Shown here one piece after another: positions 11,601 to 21,871 of a DNA stretch of 64,000 nucleotides. This DNA is from Gossypium raimondii (Eukaryota; Streptophyta; Magnoliopsida; Malvales; Malvaceae). The stretch spans positions 868,001 through 932,000 of the forward strand of contig NC_068565.1 in the NCBI RefSeq assembly GCF_025698545.1, given 5' to 3'. How positions within the stretch are numbered: position 1 is the stretch's first letter; the number at the start of each line of letters is the position of its first letter. The position numbers were made by a program, and so were the translations under genes. The notes below the pieces were generated by a model, which was not told where the DNA came from, did no database searches, and was given only the letters and a program-made list of their open reading frames with translations.

Positions 11601-14600
11601 AACTAATATGTACTAAGCAAAAATTGGTTTGAAAAAGTTATCAAAACTAAATGCTGTCTTATCCCTAATTTTAAACCAAATAGTAAAAATTGTAAAAGGT
11701 GGGGAAAAGTTCGCTCACTAATATTGAAGCAACTTAGTTACCGTATACATGATAACTAAAGACCAAATATCACTTTAAAACGCAACAAGTAACGATCAAG
11801 TTAATTCTACTTTTCTGCCTCAAAGTTAATATGTTAAGGGACTAAATTGCTCAACTAATTTACTTGTTAACTTATAGTACAGGGACTTGTTAGGTAATTT
11901 AACCGATAACCAAAAACAGTAGACATAAAAAGTAGCCATACCTAGGATGAAGATCAGCATCGGAGTTAGCTTCTCCAATAACATTTAGACTTTCCATGAT
12001 TTGCTTCAAAAGAGAATTGTAAATAACAGTTTGTTTCTTAGACAAAGCAATGTTTGCATATACTTCGGCCATAATAATCTGGTCACGCATAAGCTTCAAG
12101 GTAGAATCAGCATTAGGATTTTCGAAATCTTTTCTCCATATACTGTATTTTCCCTTCACAACAGTGTCCATATTTTTCAAGCTCTCAATTGCTTCCATTG
12201 CTTGCATCTCTTTATCAACTTCTTTATCTTGGCGAACAAGTTCTGCAGTACGGAGATCCCTCCTTTTTTGCCGCAATATCTGAAGACCTTTACATACTAT
12301 CACAAGTCTAAACCAGGAAAGAAATATGTAAATATACAGTAGGACTTGTGGATGGTTTACCTGACGCTTGAACTTCACAGGGCTCCAGTATGTCTGTCGA
12401 TGACTTAGAATTTCACCTTCTTGAAATTGTTGATCATCGGTGGACTGTTCAACATTTTCTTGAAATGGTGTGCTAGTTTGGTATGTATCTTTCAGCTTAA
12501 GTACCTGGGAAGTAAATTACTCAACTGGTGATGTCAAACAACAGTACTTGGGTGTAAGTTGAGGAATGTGCTTGATATAGGTATGGTTAGAATTCTGTTT
12601 TAAGTTTTTTCAGATATCCGGAAGGTCTTTGGAGGCCTATCTCCACATCCATTTGTCGGATACGAGTGTCAAACATGGGCCTTTAGTTGAGATAGGTATG
12701 CTTTATTTCTCAAAGTTTTTTCATGTGTATCGAAGATGCTAGGAGGTCTATTCCTATATTGATGTGTCAGACATAAGTGTTGGATACAAGGAATTCAACA
12801 ATAATCAACTTGAACAAGGGAAAAAAAGGAGATAGATAAGAGTAGATGATATAATTTTGGTTTCCCCGGGCCATATAGCTCATATAACAGCTGAAAATGT
12901 ATTATTTCACCATAGAACAGTGCTTACTGCACTTAATTAGATTATACTTGCTGTTATGAATTGGACAGCCATGAATTGCTGGAAAGGATTTAACAAAATC
13001 AAATACCTGTACTTTGTCAACATTGATAGGGTTTTCGAGAACCCATGAAGCAGAAAGGTCCTTCATTTTCACCCTACATGTTCTAATAGTGCCCGAAACA
13101 TCACTGTATGTTGCAATTATGTCAAGATCCTGTATGAAAAATAATTTACATGAACATCATTCATCTTAGTTATTAAGTTAAGACAAAGATGAACTCCACG
13201 GATTACCTTCTCATTGTCATTGGACATGTAAGCCGCAGAGGAAGCTTCCCTTCCCTGCTTGTCAACATTCGGACAGATGGTAAGTTCATGCAACATTAAG
13301 AAACCTTGAATGCGGGCAGTGGTATTGCACAGTATGATAAGTTATGAAGCGATTCTTACTCAAAATCTATTAAATATAAAGGAAATCTTTCTGTACTACA
13401 GGCTGCAGCGACCATGCAGGCAGCAGTATAGAACACTATGATTAGTTATGAAACATTTCTGAGTTTTGCTAAATCGAACAAAACATGGATTCGGAATCTA
13501 TAAAACATAATGGAAACATTTTTGTCTAGTGAGGGTTGGTCCGCTCCTTTAAGATAAGTCCTTGAAGTTTCGTCTGCCGGGCAGCGAACTGGATCCCAAC
13601 AACTGAAGGTATTGTTCCCCAGGAGGGTTTTGTCACCTGTGCTTTGCCGAGAGCCAACATTCCATGAGCGGCTGCCCTGAGAGCCTAGCTCACAAAGTTG
13701 GGAGCGCTTTGACACACTAGCTCTTGGAAGACCACGGGAGACAAAGCACTCCCCGGAATTTCAAATCTTAAAAAATATAAAGAAACCATTCTGTCATACA
13801 AGGGATGATTGCAGGCAGCGGTATCAAATACTACGATTAGCCATGAAATACTTCCGAATTTTGATAAATCAAACTACAATGTGATTCAAAGCCTAAACAA
13901 TATAAAGGAAATCTTTCTTTCAGACGACGCATGATATGCAGGCAGCAGTATCAAACAGTATGATTAGCTATGAATCACTATTTGAATTTCGATAAATCTA
14001 ACTGCAACATTATTCAAAATCTATGAAGTATAAAAGAGACCTTTCTGTCATACAATGGCGGATATGCAAGCAGTGGCATCAAACACTATGATAAGCTATG
14101 AAGCACTTCCAAATTTCTATGAATCAAACTAAAATATGATTCGAAATCTATAAAATAGAAAGGAATCTTTTCTGTCCTTAAACGGATGACATGCAGCCAG
14201 CGTTATCAAACACCATTATTAGCTATGAAACACCTCTGAATTTCGACAAATCAAACTACAATATGATTCAGAATCTTATAAAATATAAAGGAAACCTTTC
14301 TGTCATACAGTGGCCAACATGCAGGAAGCAATGTTGAACACTATGGTTAGCTAGAAACACTCCGTAATTTCGATAAATCGAACTACTGCATGATTCAAAA
14401 TCTATAAAATATAAGCGGCAGATATGCAGGCTACAGTATCAAATACCACAATTAGTTATGATACACTTCTGGATTTCGATAAATATTAATAAAAATCTAT
14501 AAAATATAAAGGAAACCTTTCTCTCATACGGCAACGATATGCAGGCAGCGGTATCGAACACAATAATTAACTACGGAACACTTTTGATTTTCAATAAATC

Positions 14601-15175
14601 AAATTACAACATGATTCGAAAGCTATAAAACAAAGGAAACCTTTCTGTCTTTCGGCAGCCGATAAGCTTTGAGTGCTCTTCCACTGAAAGAAATTGTATA
14701 GAACATAAAATTAAGGTAATTTAAAATTAGAATAAAAATATCTTAAAAATCCTAGAAATGATCTCACATCGTTCTGTTATCTGATATTTCAGCATCCACA
14801 ATGATAATACTGGAAATAACCTGAAACAATAGCCATTAGTGGTGTCAATTATAATAAATAACTGATTAATGGCATAATAAAAAAAACAGAATAAACAAAT
14901 TATTATCTAATAAACATCGGCATTTTCTATTTTATTCTAATTTTACGGTTAATTTGGATACTAATTTAATGAAATCAATACATAAAAAAAAAGATCTAAA
15001 ACTTGTAAAATTGAGCCAATTATAACAAAAAGATTCAAATCCAAATCAATTCGATTTAAAAAGAGAAGAATAAGAGATTTGAGAGAGCGAAACATATCGG
15101 AATACGTACGAGTAGGAAACAAGTGATGAGTAGCAAGGAATCGAAGCTCCATACAGTCCTTGAAGCTGCTGCCAT
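8647..15175 (-). CDS. GAUT3: Galacturonosyltransferase, GAUT3 type (glycosyltransferase family 8)
   Basis: Golgi type II membrane enzyme of the GAUT family, which adds galacturonic acid to pectin homogalacturonan; GAUT3 itself is less studied. Nine exons on the minus strand: 15175-15110, 14820-14768, 14683-14641, 13254-13207 (or from 13257), 13129-13007, 12504-12361, 12279-11942, 11124-10176, 8922-8647. All introns are GT-AG and all phases agree, giving 679 (or 680) residues; Arabidopsis GAUT3 has 680 by recollection. A signal anchor spans about residues 13-30. Stem features: 'TYSDVSGTIRT', 'KMKDLSASWVLENP' and 'GKYSIWRKDFENPNADSTLK'. The GT8 domain follows: 'YHYAIFSDNVLATSVVVNST', 'LFLDDDIVVQKDL' with the metal-binding DDD at about 504-506, 'HRFDKYLNFSNP', 'CGWAFGMN', 'LWKLGTLPPGLITFYN' and 'AVIHYNGNYKPW'. 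No break is seen. Family certain; GAUT3 assignment rests on recalled similarity and length. Confidence 0.94.
9372..9672. mobile_element. Degraded MITE in the last GAUT3 intron
   Basis: The left end reads GGGATAAAGCAACATTTAATC. On the minus strand the right end reads 'AATATTTAATTTTTGAATTTGG', a decayed partner. The wording matches the better preserved element at 11260-11665 in the preceding intron. No target duplication can be seen. The rest of this intron (8923-10175) is AT-rich with nothing else recognisable. Confidence 0.4.
11260..11665. mobile_element. Mutator-type MITE in a GAUT3 intron
   Basis: A 406-bp element. It starts GGGATAAACGCAACATTTGG; its other end on the minus strand reads GGGATAAGACAGCATTTAGT. 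It is flanked on both sides by the identical 9-mer TAATTTTAA (11251-11259 and 11666-11674). A 9-bp target duplication with G-starting terminal inverted repeats is typical of the Mutator superfamily. It has no coding capacity. It lies in the intron between GAUT3 exons 7 and 8. Confidence 0.8.
13370..14640. repeat. Intronic minisatellite, about 105-130-bp unit, roughly ten copies
   Basis: Diverged direct repeats fill most of the intron between GAUT3 exons 3 and 4. Units begin (plus strand) with 'AAAGGAAACCTTTCTGTC' or variants near 13377, 13511, 13780, 13905, 14029, 14159, 14287, about 14400 (truncated), 14505 and 14632. They continue with 'GATATGCAGGCAGCGGTATC', 'ACACTATGATTAGCTATGAA' and 'CGATAAATCAAACTAC'. 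The last unit runs into exon 3. There its start, read on the minus strand, is the exon's own 5' splice junction (GACAGAAAG|GTTTCC), so most units carry a copy of that donor. Confidence 0.85.
13534..13757. repeat. GC-richer insertion inside one minisatellite unit
   Basis: The unit that starts near 13511 is interrupted after 'TTTTTGTC' by about 220 bp unlike the other units. The segment is distinctly richer in G and C, with words such as 'CTGCCGGGCAGCGAACTGG' and 'GAGCGGCTGCCCTGAGAGCC', and the repeat resumes near 'GGAATTTCAAATC'. It may be a piece of a transposon. I do not recognise it and see no coding domain. Confidence 0.5.
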
Positions 15176-15256
15176 GGAGAAAAAAGAGAAACCGAGAGAT
15201 TTGATTTTGAAAATGCAAAAAAAAAAAAATACAGCGGGAAAGTGACGAACAGGATC

Positions 15257-15275
15257 TGTATATATTTATATATAT
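15257..15275 (-). promoter_or_regulatory. TATA-like sequence upstream of GAUT3
   Basis: The minus strand reads AATATATATAAATATATACA, about 82-100 nt before the GAUT3 start codon. It is a plausible TATA box at normal distance, but the surroundings are simple-sequence rich, so the exact site is uncertain. Confidence 0.4.
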
Positions 15276-15284
15276 TATGAATCA

Positions 15285-16623
15285 AGGAACGGTTTCTTTG
15301 CTAAAGTGCGCCAGGGGCGCGCATTGTGGGAAGCTCGCAAATGGAGTGCTAAAACTTTTCAGTTCTACGACCGGTTGAAAGTTGAAACTTTCTAATTCTG
15401 TTTTACTTTTTCGTTTCATTTTATTATTATTTCGCGGGTGAAAGGGAATTTTAAAATCGGAAATATATATATATATATATATATGGTTAAATTATGCTTT
15501 GACTCCTATGCTCTTTGCACATATCAAATTTAGTCATTTTACTTTTATTTCTAGAATTTAATCTTACTTTTCAAATTTTAATAGTCAACACGATTAAAAT
15601 TCTTCTATTAAATTCAGATTAATTACAATGTAATTTTGTTTACATGTCTACCAAATGAGTTTTTTTATTTCAAAAAATATCATACTAACTAATTTAATAG
15701 AATAATTTTAGTAGTATTAATAATTGGACTTGAATTTTGAACTTGATTTTTTTGTCCCAATTTGGTACTCAGATTTGGCTTTAATGTTCAATTTGCATAC
15801 CCAGACCAAATAGCCCAATGAATGTTTGACATGTGTAATCTAGTAAAAAATAACGTAGGTACTTAATCGGAACAACAAAAATAAAGTCTAGATACCAAAT
15901 TAAACATTGAAACCAAACTCGGTACTTAAATGGGGTGAAACTTGAAGCCAAAATTGAGACAAAAACTCAAATACTAAATTAAACATTAAAACCAAATTTA
16001 TGTATACCAAATATTATATTAACCCTAAATTAAAAAACCTTTCCGTGGTGCTTAACATTTTAAGACACTTAAAATTTAAAAACCTAGAAAAAAAAGAGAG
16101 AGTAAAAATAAGTTAATTAACCATTCTAATACTACTATTATTATCATCATCATCATCATCAAAATATTTAAGTAGGCCAAACAAAAAAAAAGTCAAACAC
16201 TTATAGGGTCGAAACAACTCACCAATCAAGTAAAAAAAATTTGTTATCATTTTAACAGAACATGAAACGAGCAGCTCTACTCCCAACTTTTAGGTGTCTT
16301 ATCTTCGATCTGGTTCTCATATTTTTTTTTCATCAATTTTCATCCATTGTTCAAAGGTTTAATTCTTCATGTTATAATTTTTTTGGTTAAAAATGATTGT
16401 GAGCTTTGTCATGTTTAAAGGGTTTGCGAAGAAGGAAGATTTAACGTGAGTCCTATAAACGTGTGATAAAATAAAGAGTATATATATATATATATATATA
16501 TTTGATACTTGAACTTGATTTTAAGGTTCAAATTGGTACTTAAATTTTTTTTGTCCAATTAAGTACATAAACTTGGTCTTAAGGTTCAATTTGATACAAA
16601 GCCAAGTTCAAATTGGTTCAAGT
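15285..16623. other. Intergenic region upstream of GAUT3
   Basis: No gene is visible. Simple repeats include (TA)n near 15464-15484 and 16479-16501 and (ATC)n near 16143-16161. Two stretches (about 15720-16030, and 16500-17340 into which the hAT MITE is inserted) are built from phrases such as 'AATTTGGTACTCAG' and their reverse complements, which looks like old foldback elements. Confidence 0.5.
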
Positions 16624-17121
16624 TAGAGCTGCTCATGGGCCGAGCGGCCCGGCCCGGCCCGACGGCCCGTCCAAAATATGGGAGGGTTTGGGTAAAAATA
16701 TAGGCCCGAAATATGGGCTTGGGCAAAAAAATGAGGCCCGATTAAAAATGGGCAGACCTCGGCACCACTTTTTTTGCACGGGCAGGCTGCCCGAATATAA
16801 TAAATATTTTTAATTTTTTAATTTTAAAATACTTTTAAAATACTTTTTTTAAATTTTTTTAATTTTAAATATTTTAAAAAAAATTAAAAATACTTTTTAA
16901 TTTTTTTAATTTTAAAATATTTTTAAAATATTTTTTTAATTTTTGTTTTAATTTTTAAAATAATTTTTTGGTATTTATTTAAAAAAGGGCCGGGCCGGGC
17001 CTGGGCTTATGAATTTTTTCCCGGGCCGAGCCTGGGCAAAATTCTAGGCCCATATTTCGGGCCGGGCTGGGCCCGGGCCGAAATTTTTTCCTGGGCCCAG
17101 CCCGGCCCATGAGCACCTCTA
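16624..17121. mobile_element. hAT-type MITE with GC-rich terminal inverted repeats
   Basis: A 498-bp element. The left end reads TAGAGCTGCTCATGGGCCGA; the right end on the minus strand reads TAGAGGTGCTCATGGGCCGG. It is flanked by 8-bp duplications with one mismatch: GTTCAAGT at 16616-16623 and GTTCGAGT at 17122-17129. An 8-bp duplication plus TAGAG termini points to the hAT superfamily. The arms are rich in GGCCCGGCCC words and the centre is almost pure A/T, so the element can fold into a long hairpin. No transposase is present. It sits inside an older AT-rich repeat. Confidence 0.8.
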
Positions 17122-17129
17122 GTTCGAGT

Positions 17130-17678
17130 AAGCCATTTACTGCAAGTACTAATTTGGATAAAAAAAAACCAAGTTGAAGTACCAATTTAAACCAAGAATC
17201 TAAATTCAGTTGGACCAAAATAAACTTTAGATATCAAATTTAGCCTTAAAATCAAGTTCAAACACCTAATTTTGGACCAAAAATAATTTTAAATGCCAAT
17301 TTGAACCTTGAACCCATGTTCAGATACTACAATGTATATTACCCTAAAATAAAAGGATTGAGTATGCCATTATTTTTTTAAAATATAAAATTTTGAGCCT
17401 TATTTATATTGATTAGTACCATACATTCCATGTTGTTTCTATGTATTATCTTTTATCAATTGGATTGCATGCTTGTGCCTACAGTCATAAAAATGCATTA
17501 CTCCACAATTGAGAAACAAAATTTCAATTCGTTTACATCATAACGAAAACAACCCTTATCATCGTATCTCTCGAAACAACATACATTGCATAATTTACTT
17601 TCCGTTCTATAATAATATAGCTTAAAACATATCATCAAATAATGTACCCATCCATACATTACTCTTTGCTCTTAAAAT
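17130..17678. other. Spacer downstream of the metallothionein gene
   Basis: AT-rich. The first 200 bp continue the older repeat split by the hAT MITE, with phrases such as 'AACCTTGAACCCATGTTC'. The remainder presumably carries the 3' UTR of the minus-strand metallothionein gene. Nothing else can be supported. Confidence 0.4.
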
Positions 17679-19645
17679 TCAATTGGCACAAGTGGCGCAG
17701 GTACAACCGGCACCACATTTGCAGTACATCTTTCCGGTCCCGCTGCCCCCGGCGGCTTCAGCCTGGCTGCATGTGCATGGATTGCATCCGCAATGCTCCC
17801 CGCATGAGCACCGCTTGTGGGCCGCCTCGCCGGCTCCGCAACTGTTTCATTACTCATACATATTCGACAATGATGATAAAGTGATTCGATGTTTATATAT
17901 AGAATGCACATTAAAAATAATAAAGATAACTAACTAATAGTATAAGGTGGGGAAAATAATTAGTAAAAAGAACTCTTTAGTCCTTCTCAATTTCTAAATT
18001 GAGCAAATTGATCCTTCTAAAAAAATAGAACAATTTCATCCCTGTTGATTTCGAAAGCGAGCAACTAAGGACAATTCATAACATTAATGTTTTCTATCAA
18101 TTACACATAATTTTGATTGGTATAATAACAAATTTAGCCCTCAAAGTTAACTTATTTAGTTCTTGATCCTAATTTAACAAATTTAGCACTCAAATATTTT
18201 TGTTTACTGAAACTTAAAATTCATTTTTCGTGTTGTGTAAAATAAAATAAAGAGTAAATTATAGAATTAGTCACCCAATTATTAGCTTGTTTATGTTTTG
18301 GCCACTCAACTATGAAAGTTTTCAATTTAGTTACTAACGTTTTAGATCATTTACATTTTGTCACTCTTCGTTAAATATTTAACAAAAATGATGATGTGAC
18401 TTTTTCTAACTAGTATAATACATTTAATCCTCAACACTTACACATTTTATCAATTTGATTCTAATTCTAAATAGTTCAAAAATTGAACCCTCCATATTTA
18501 TAAATTCTACCAATTTGATCCTCAAACACATATAACTATTTAAACAGATCTTGACAAAATTATATGTAAATTTGTGATTTTGATAGACCCAAAACTCAAA
18601 ATCCCCAAAATTCAGTAATTTTGCGATTTTATAAACTTATTCATGATCGTTCTAATAACAATCTCAACAAAGGAATCCAATTTTCCCATGAAACCTAACA
18701 AATAATTAACAAAAAAAGGGTTCCTTTTCAAATTATCATCTTTTACATTCTTGTCAACTTGAAGAATTGTGTAATAATGCACCTATATTTAAGCATAAAC
18801 TTTTTGTAAAATTTATTTTCATATATTTTAATTGTTTGCAATTTATTTAGAAAAATATGTAAATTTTCTTTGATTTTTCTAACTTAAAATTTAGATTTTT
18901 TAATTTTTTAATTTTAGATACATATATTTTTATGATTTATGATTTATTTTTATTTTAAAATTTTATATAATTTATATATTTTTTCTTTTAAAATTTTAAA
19001 TATTTTTACGAAAAAACAAACTAATGCATCATTAGTGCCACGTACCACAACCTAAGAACATCATGTGTCCTATTTTTAATAGCATTACCAAAAAGTATGG
19101 TACCCTTGACAAAATGAAAATCCAAGTACCAACTCGGGGTGCAAAAAATCATAAGTACCAACTTGGGAGAAGGTGTCAAGTTTGGGGGCCAAATGCATAT
19201 TTGAGCCTTATAATTATAAATAATATTACATTTTATACTTTTTTATAATATATACTTTATATTTAATTATATGTGTTTGAGGATCAAATTGATAGAATGT
19301 GTAAGTATTGAGAAATAAATGTGTTATTCTATCAGTTAGAAAAATGCTAAATCATCACTCCCGTTAACCATTTTACAGAAAGTGACCAAAATAGAGACGG
19401 TCTAAAACGTAAGTGACTAAAACAGAAATGGTCTAAAATAACTAGTAATTAAATTGAAAAATTTTATAATTGAGTGATCAAAACAGAAATAAATTAGGTG
19501 AATAATTTATAGTTTACCCTAAAATAAATCAGCGAAAATAATAGGGCGAAAACCTGCAAGTCGTGCCGCCGGGGCACGGCGAAGGACAGCCACACTTATC
19601 GTTACACGCAGCGAATCCTCTAACTTCAACTTTGGAATCCGCCAT
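17679..19645 (-). CDS. Type 4 (Ec-type) metallothionein
   Basis: Small Cys-rich zinc-binding protein of 84 residues; type 4 metallothioneins act mainly in seeds as zinc stores. Exon 1 is 19645-19554 (30 codons plus 2 nt), starting MADSKVEVRG and holding 'CNDKCGCPSPCPGGTTC'. Exon 2 is 17841-17679, after an acceptor reading TGAAACAG, with 'HKRCSCGEHCGCNPCTC' and 'YCKCGAGCTCATCAN'. The intron (19553-17842) is GT-AG. It gives 17 Cys in three clusters of 6, 6 and 5 and two His, the pattern known for wheat Ec-1 and Arabidopsis MT4. The conserved 'GEHCGCNPC' block is intact. The Arg usual in the 'CRC' motif of the first cluster is Ser here, formed across the splice junction. A TATA-like TATTTAAAA lies about 92-100 nt before the start. 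The long intron is explained by a MULE-type insertion. Expression is not shown. Confidence 0.9.
18252..19519. mobile_element. Mutator-type element with long terminal inverted repeats, in the metallothionein intron
   Basis: A 1268-bp element flanked by identical 9-mers TAAAATAAA (18243-18251 and 19520-19528). The left end reads GAGTAAATTATAGAATTAGT; the right end on the minus strand reads GGGTAAACTATAAATTATTC. The arms match imperfectly over about 260-280 bp, including the phrases 'CACTCAACTATGAAAG' / 'CACTCAATTATAAAAT' and 'CCTCAAACACATATAA' in both. A 9-bp duplication and long inverted repeats point to a non-autonomous Mutator-like element. No transposase reading frame is visible. Confidence 0.85.
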
Positions 19646-19736
19646 TTTGTACCGTATAGTCTTTTTGTGTTGTTCGCAATATGTTTAATGTGAATGAAAA
19701 TTTTGAAGCTTCTGAAAGATCTCCTAAAGGTTGTCC

Positions 19737-19745
19737 TTTTAAATA
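19737..19745 (-). promoter_or_regulatory. TATA-like box of the metallothionein gene
   Basis: TATTTAAAA on the minus strand, about 92-100 nt before the start codon at 19645. This is a normal distance for a plant TATA box. I saw no clear metal- or seed-specific element nearby. Confidence 0.4.
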
Positions 19746-19759
19746 GAATTCTGAAAATC

Positions 19760-21375
19760 ATTGCAGGTTAACTGTTCGTTAAATTGCGTAAAAGGATTGC
19801 GGAAAAGCTAACACATGGCGATGTGTCGGATAAATCGGAAGAGTTCATTAAGCTGTGTCTTACGTATTGCTGCAAAAAGGTTACGTGTACCTAAAATCCT
19901 GTAAATTGTTAAGAATATTTGTTCGATTTTGTCATAAAAATACTATACCAAACCTCAATATATACCAAAATTTTTATATTTTTTTATGGATTCTTTTTAA
20001 TTTTTTCATTTTCTTTTGGAACCTTTTATGAGATTTTGTAAATTTTTATTTTGTTCTAAAATTTTAATTTTTAAGATTTTATTGTTTTAAATTTTAAATA
20101 TTTGTTAGTGGAACATGCAAAACTAAATAGTGCACATCATCATAAAATTTCACTTCAACATGTCAAAAAATACCACATAATCACTTAATTGATATATATT
20201 GTTTACTTAATGATAAATTTGTAACAACGTTAAAAATATATTATCTGCATAATTTTTTTAACATATAAAGATCTGTGTGTACCAATCTATGTTAACAATG
20301 CTCTCTTCTAGGGATTTCGCTGAAGTGGATTGTCTTTGTCACTTCTTTCATTCGGCGTAGGGTGGGATACCAAAGAGATTCGATTAAGAAAGGATGAACC
20401 AAAAAATGATCGTTTAAAGAGACTCTCTTGAGTGCAATGGGGAATGTGGTAAATGCAAAAAGTAATACAAATGAGGAAGATATCAAACTCTTAGAGGATG
20501 ATGTTTTGACTGAAGTCGTTGATTGAAGAGATTTGTTACATTTTGATCATTAGTGATGTCATTCTGTAACATTTTACTCGGCCATTCTTTTTCATTTTTT
20601 TTTAACTTCAAAACAGCAAACGGCGGGGGACGAGGTTATTGGATTCAAATCCTTACATGGATTTTTTAACAATATGAATTCATTGATGAAAAATCTAACC
20701 ATACCCATTCTTACTATCACCAGGGAATGGAGAAGGCGACGAGGCTAAGAGGTGGCCAAGATTTTATAGTTGAGATAAAGATGAATTTCACTTTTTTGGA
20801 AAATAAAAAGGTAACGAAGAAAGGAAAAGAGAAAGAAAAAAAAGAAGAGAAAATAAGGAAAATCAGGGAGATAAGGAAGAAATGTCTTTAGATTATACCG
20901 CAATGACATGGAAGTCACATAGTATTTAACGGGCTACCTGTGATTTCCTTTACACTTCTAACCAAAAATAACATTATTTAGCAAATAACTTATGCAATCA
21001 AAAGCGTAACAAATTAAAGTTTAATAACTAATACGTAAATTTAATCAAATATAAGTGATTATTTTGATAGTTTATCCCATAAATTTTGTACTTATAAAGC
21101 GAGTATTTTACATTTTTATATTTACGTATTTATTTAATCTCACCTAATTAAAAAAAATGCTTTAATGAACTCAAAGGTGTTTGTAACATGTAATTGAGAT
21201 ATAAAAGTTGAGACCAAAGTTTTCCACTTTGTATAAATAATTGATTGTACGAGTTGGTCTATTATTTCGAATATATATTTTTCATCTTAACTTCATTTTA
21301 TTAATTTTGAGCATATTCTTATAATTATTGTTGTAGTTTTGAGATTGAATCGAAAATAAGAAGATTTTTACGATA
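19760..21375. other. Intergenic region between the metallothionein gene and the peptide array
   Basis: No supportable gene. Between about 20310 and 20525 the plus strand has short open stretches in shifting frames, such as 'ATGGGGAATGTGGTAAATGC' followed by 'GAAGATATCAAACTCTTAG'. These could be a decayed fragment of a retroelement protein, but the frames are broken and I do not assign it. A purine-rich stretch (GAAAGAAAAA words) lies near 20815-20880. Confidence 0.4.
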
Positions 21376-21615
21376 TGTCACACACTCAAATATCTATTTT
21401 AAATTAGATTTCCAAGTTATCTTATATATTCTCGAAATACAAGTATCATGGTATTAATAGCACTTTGAAAGACTGAATATTACTCTTGAGATATATGAAA
21501 TATTTAATATTTAAAAGTTTGGAGAATTTTTTTTTAAAGATTAATTGACCTTAATCAATATTCAAAATATTTCATAACATTTGTTTTCTTTAAAACGTAT
21601 CAACGATCACCCACC

Positions 21616-21723
21616 ATGTCTTCGAGTGAAACAAAGAGAAGCAAATCTAAATCACCAATAAGAGTGATAAACATGGCCATTGAAAATGTGGATAGAAGTT
21701 ATACGTATTTTTGCTATGTATAG
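21616..21723 (+). other. Short upstream ORF (35 codons) in array unit 1
   Basis: ATG in the context CCACCATGT starts a 35-residue reading frame with 'SETKRSKSKSPIRV' and 'NMAIENVDRSYTYFC', ending 148 nt before the peptide gene. Other units keep the downstream part of this frame, including an internal ATG opening 'MAIENVKRSYKYFC', but have CCG in place of the first ATG. Whether it lies in the transcript depends on the unknown start site. It could be a uORF, a decayed exon or chance. Confidence 0.25.
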
Positions 21724-21871
21724 CTATTAGGCGCCGGACTAGTCAACAGCCCCCAAAATTCGCCAAAACTATCTCATTTTAAACACTTTAAATTCTGTCT
21801 CATTTTCATCCTTAAGCATCAATAAAAATATATCTCACTTTTTTTCTTAACCTTTTTAAAAAACATAAAAG

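Noticed and set aside
13446..13715. 89-codon minus-strand ORF in the GAUT3 intron
   Set aside because: It lies in the GC-rich insertion within a minisatellite, has no recognisable domain and would be intronic.
16613..17218. ORFs rich in Gly-Pro-Ala at the hAT MITE arms
   Set aside because: They arise from GGCCCG repeats in the terminal inverted repeats, not from coding sequence.
17642..17937. Plus- and minus-strand ORFs of about 80 codons over the metallothionein exon 2
   Set aside because: They are in wrong frames of a clear Cys-rich exon and show no family feature of their own.
20292..20525. Possible retroelement gag-like or ORF1-like fragment
   Set aside because: Only short frames with interruptions are seen; the resemblance is too weak to name.
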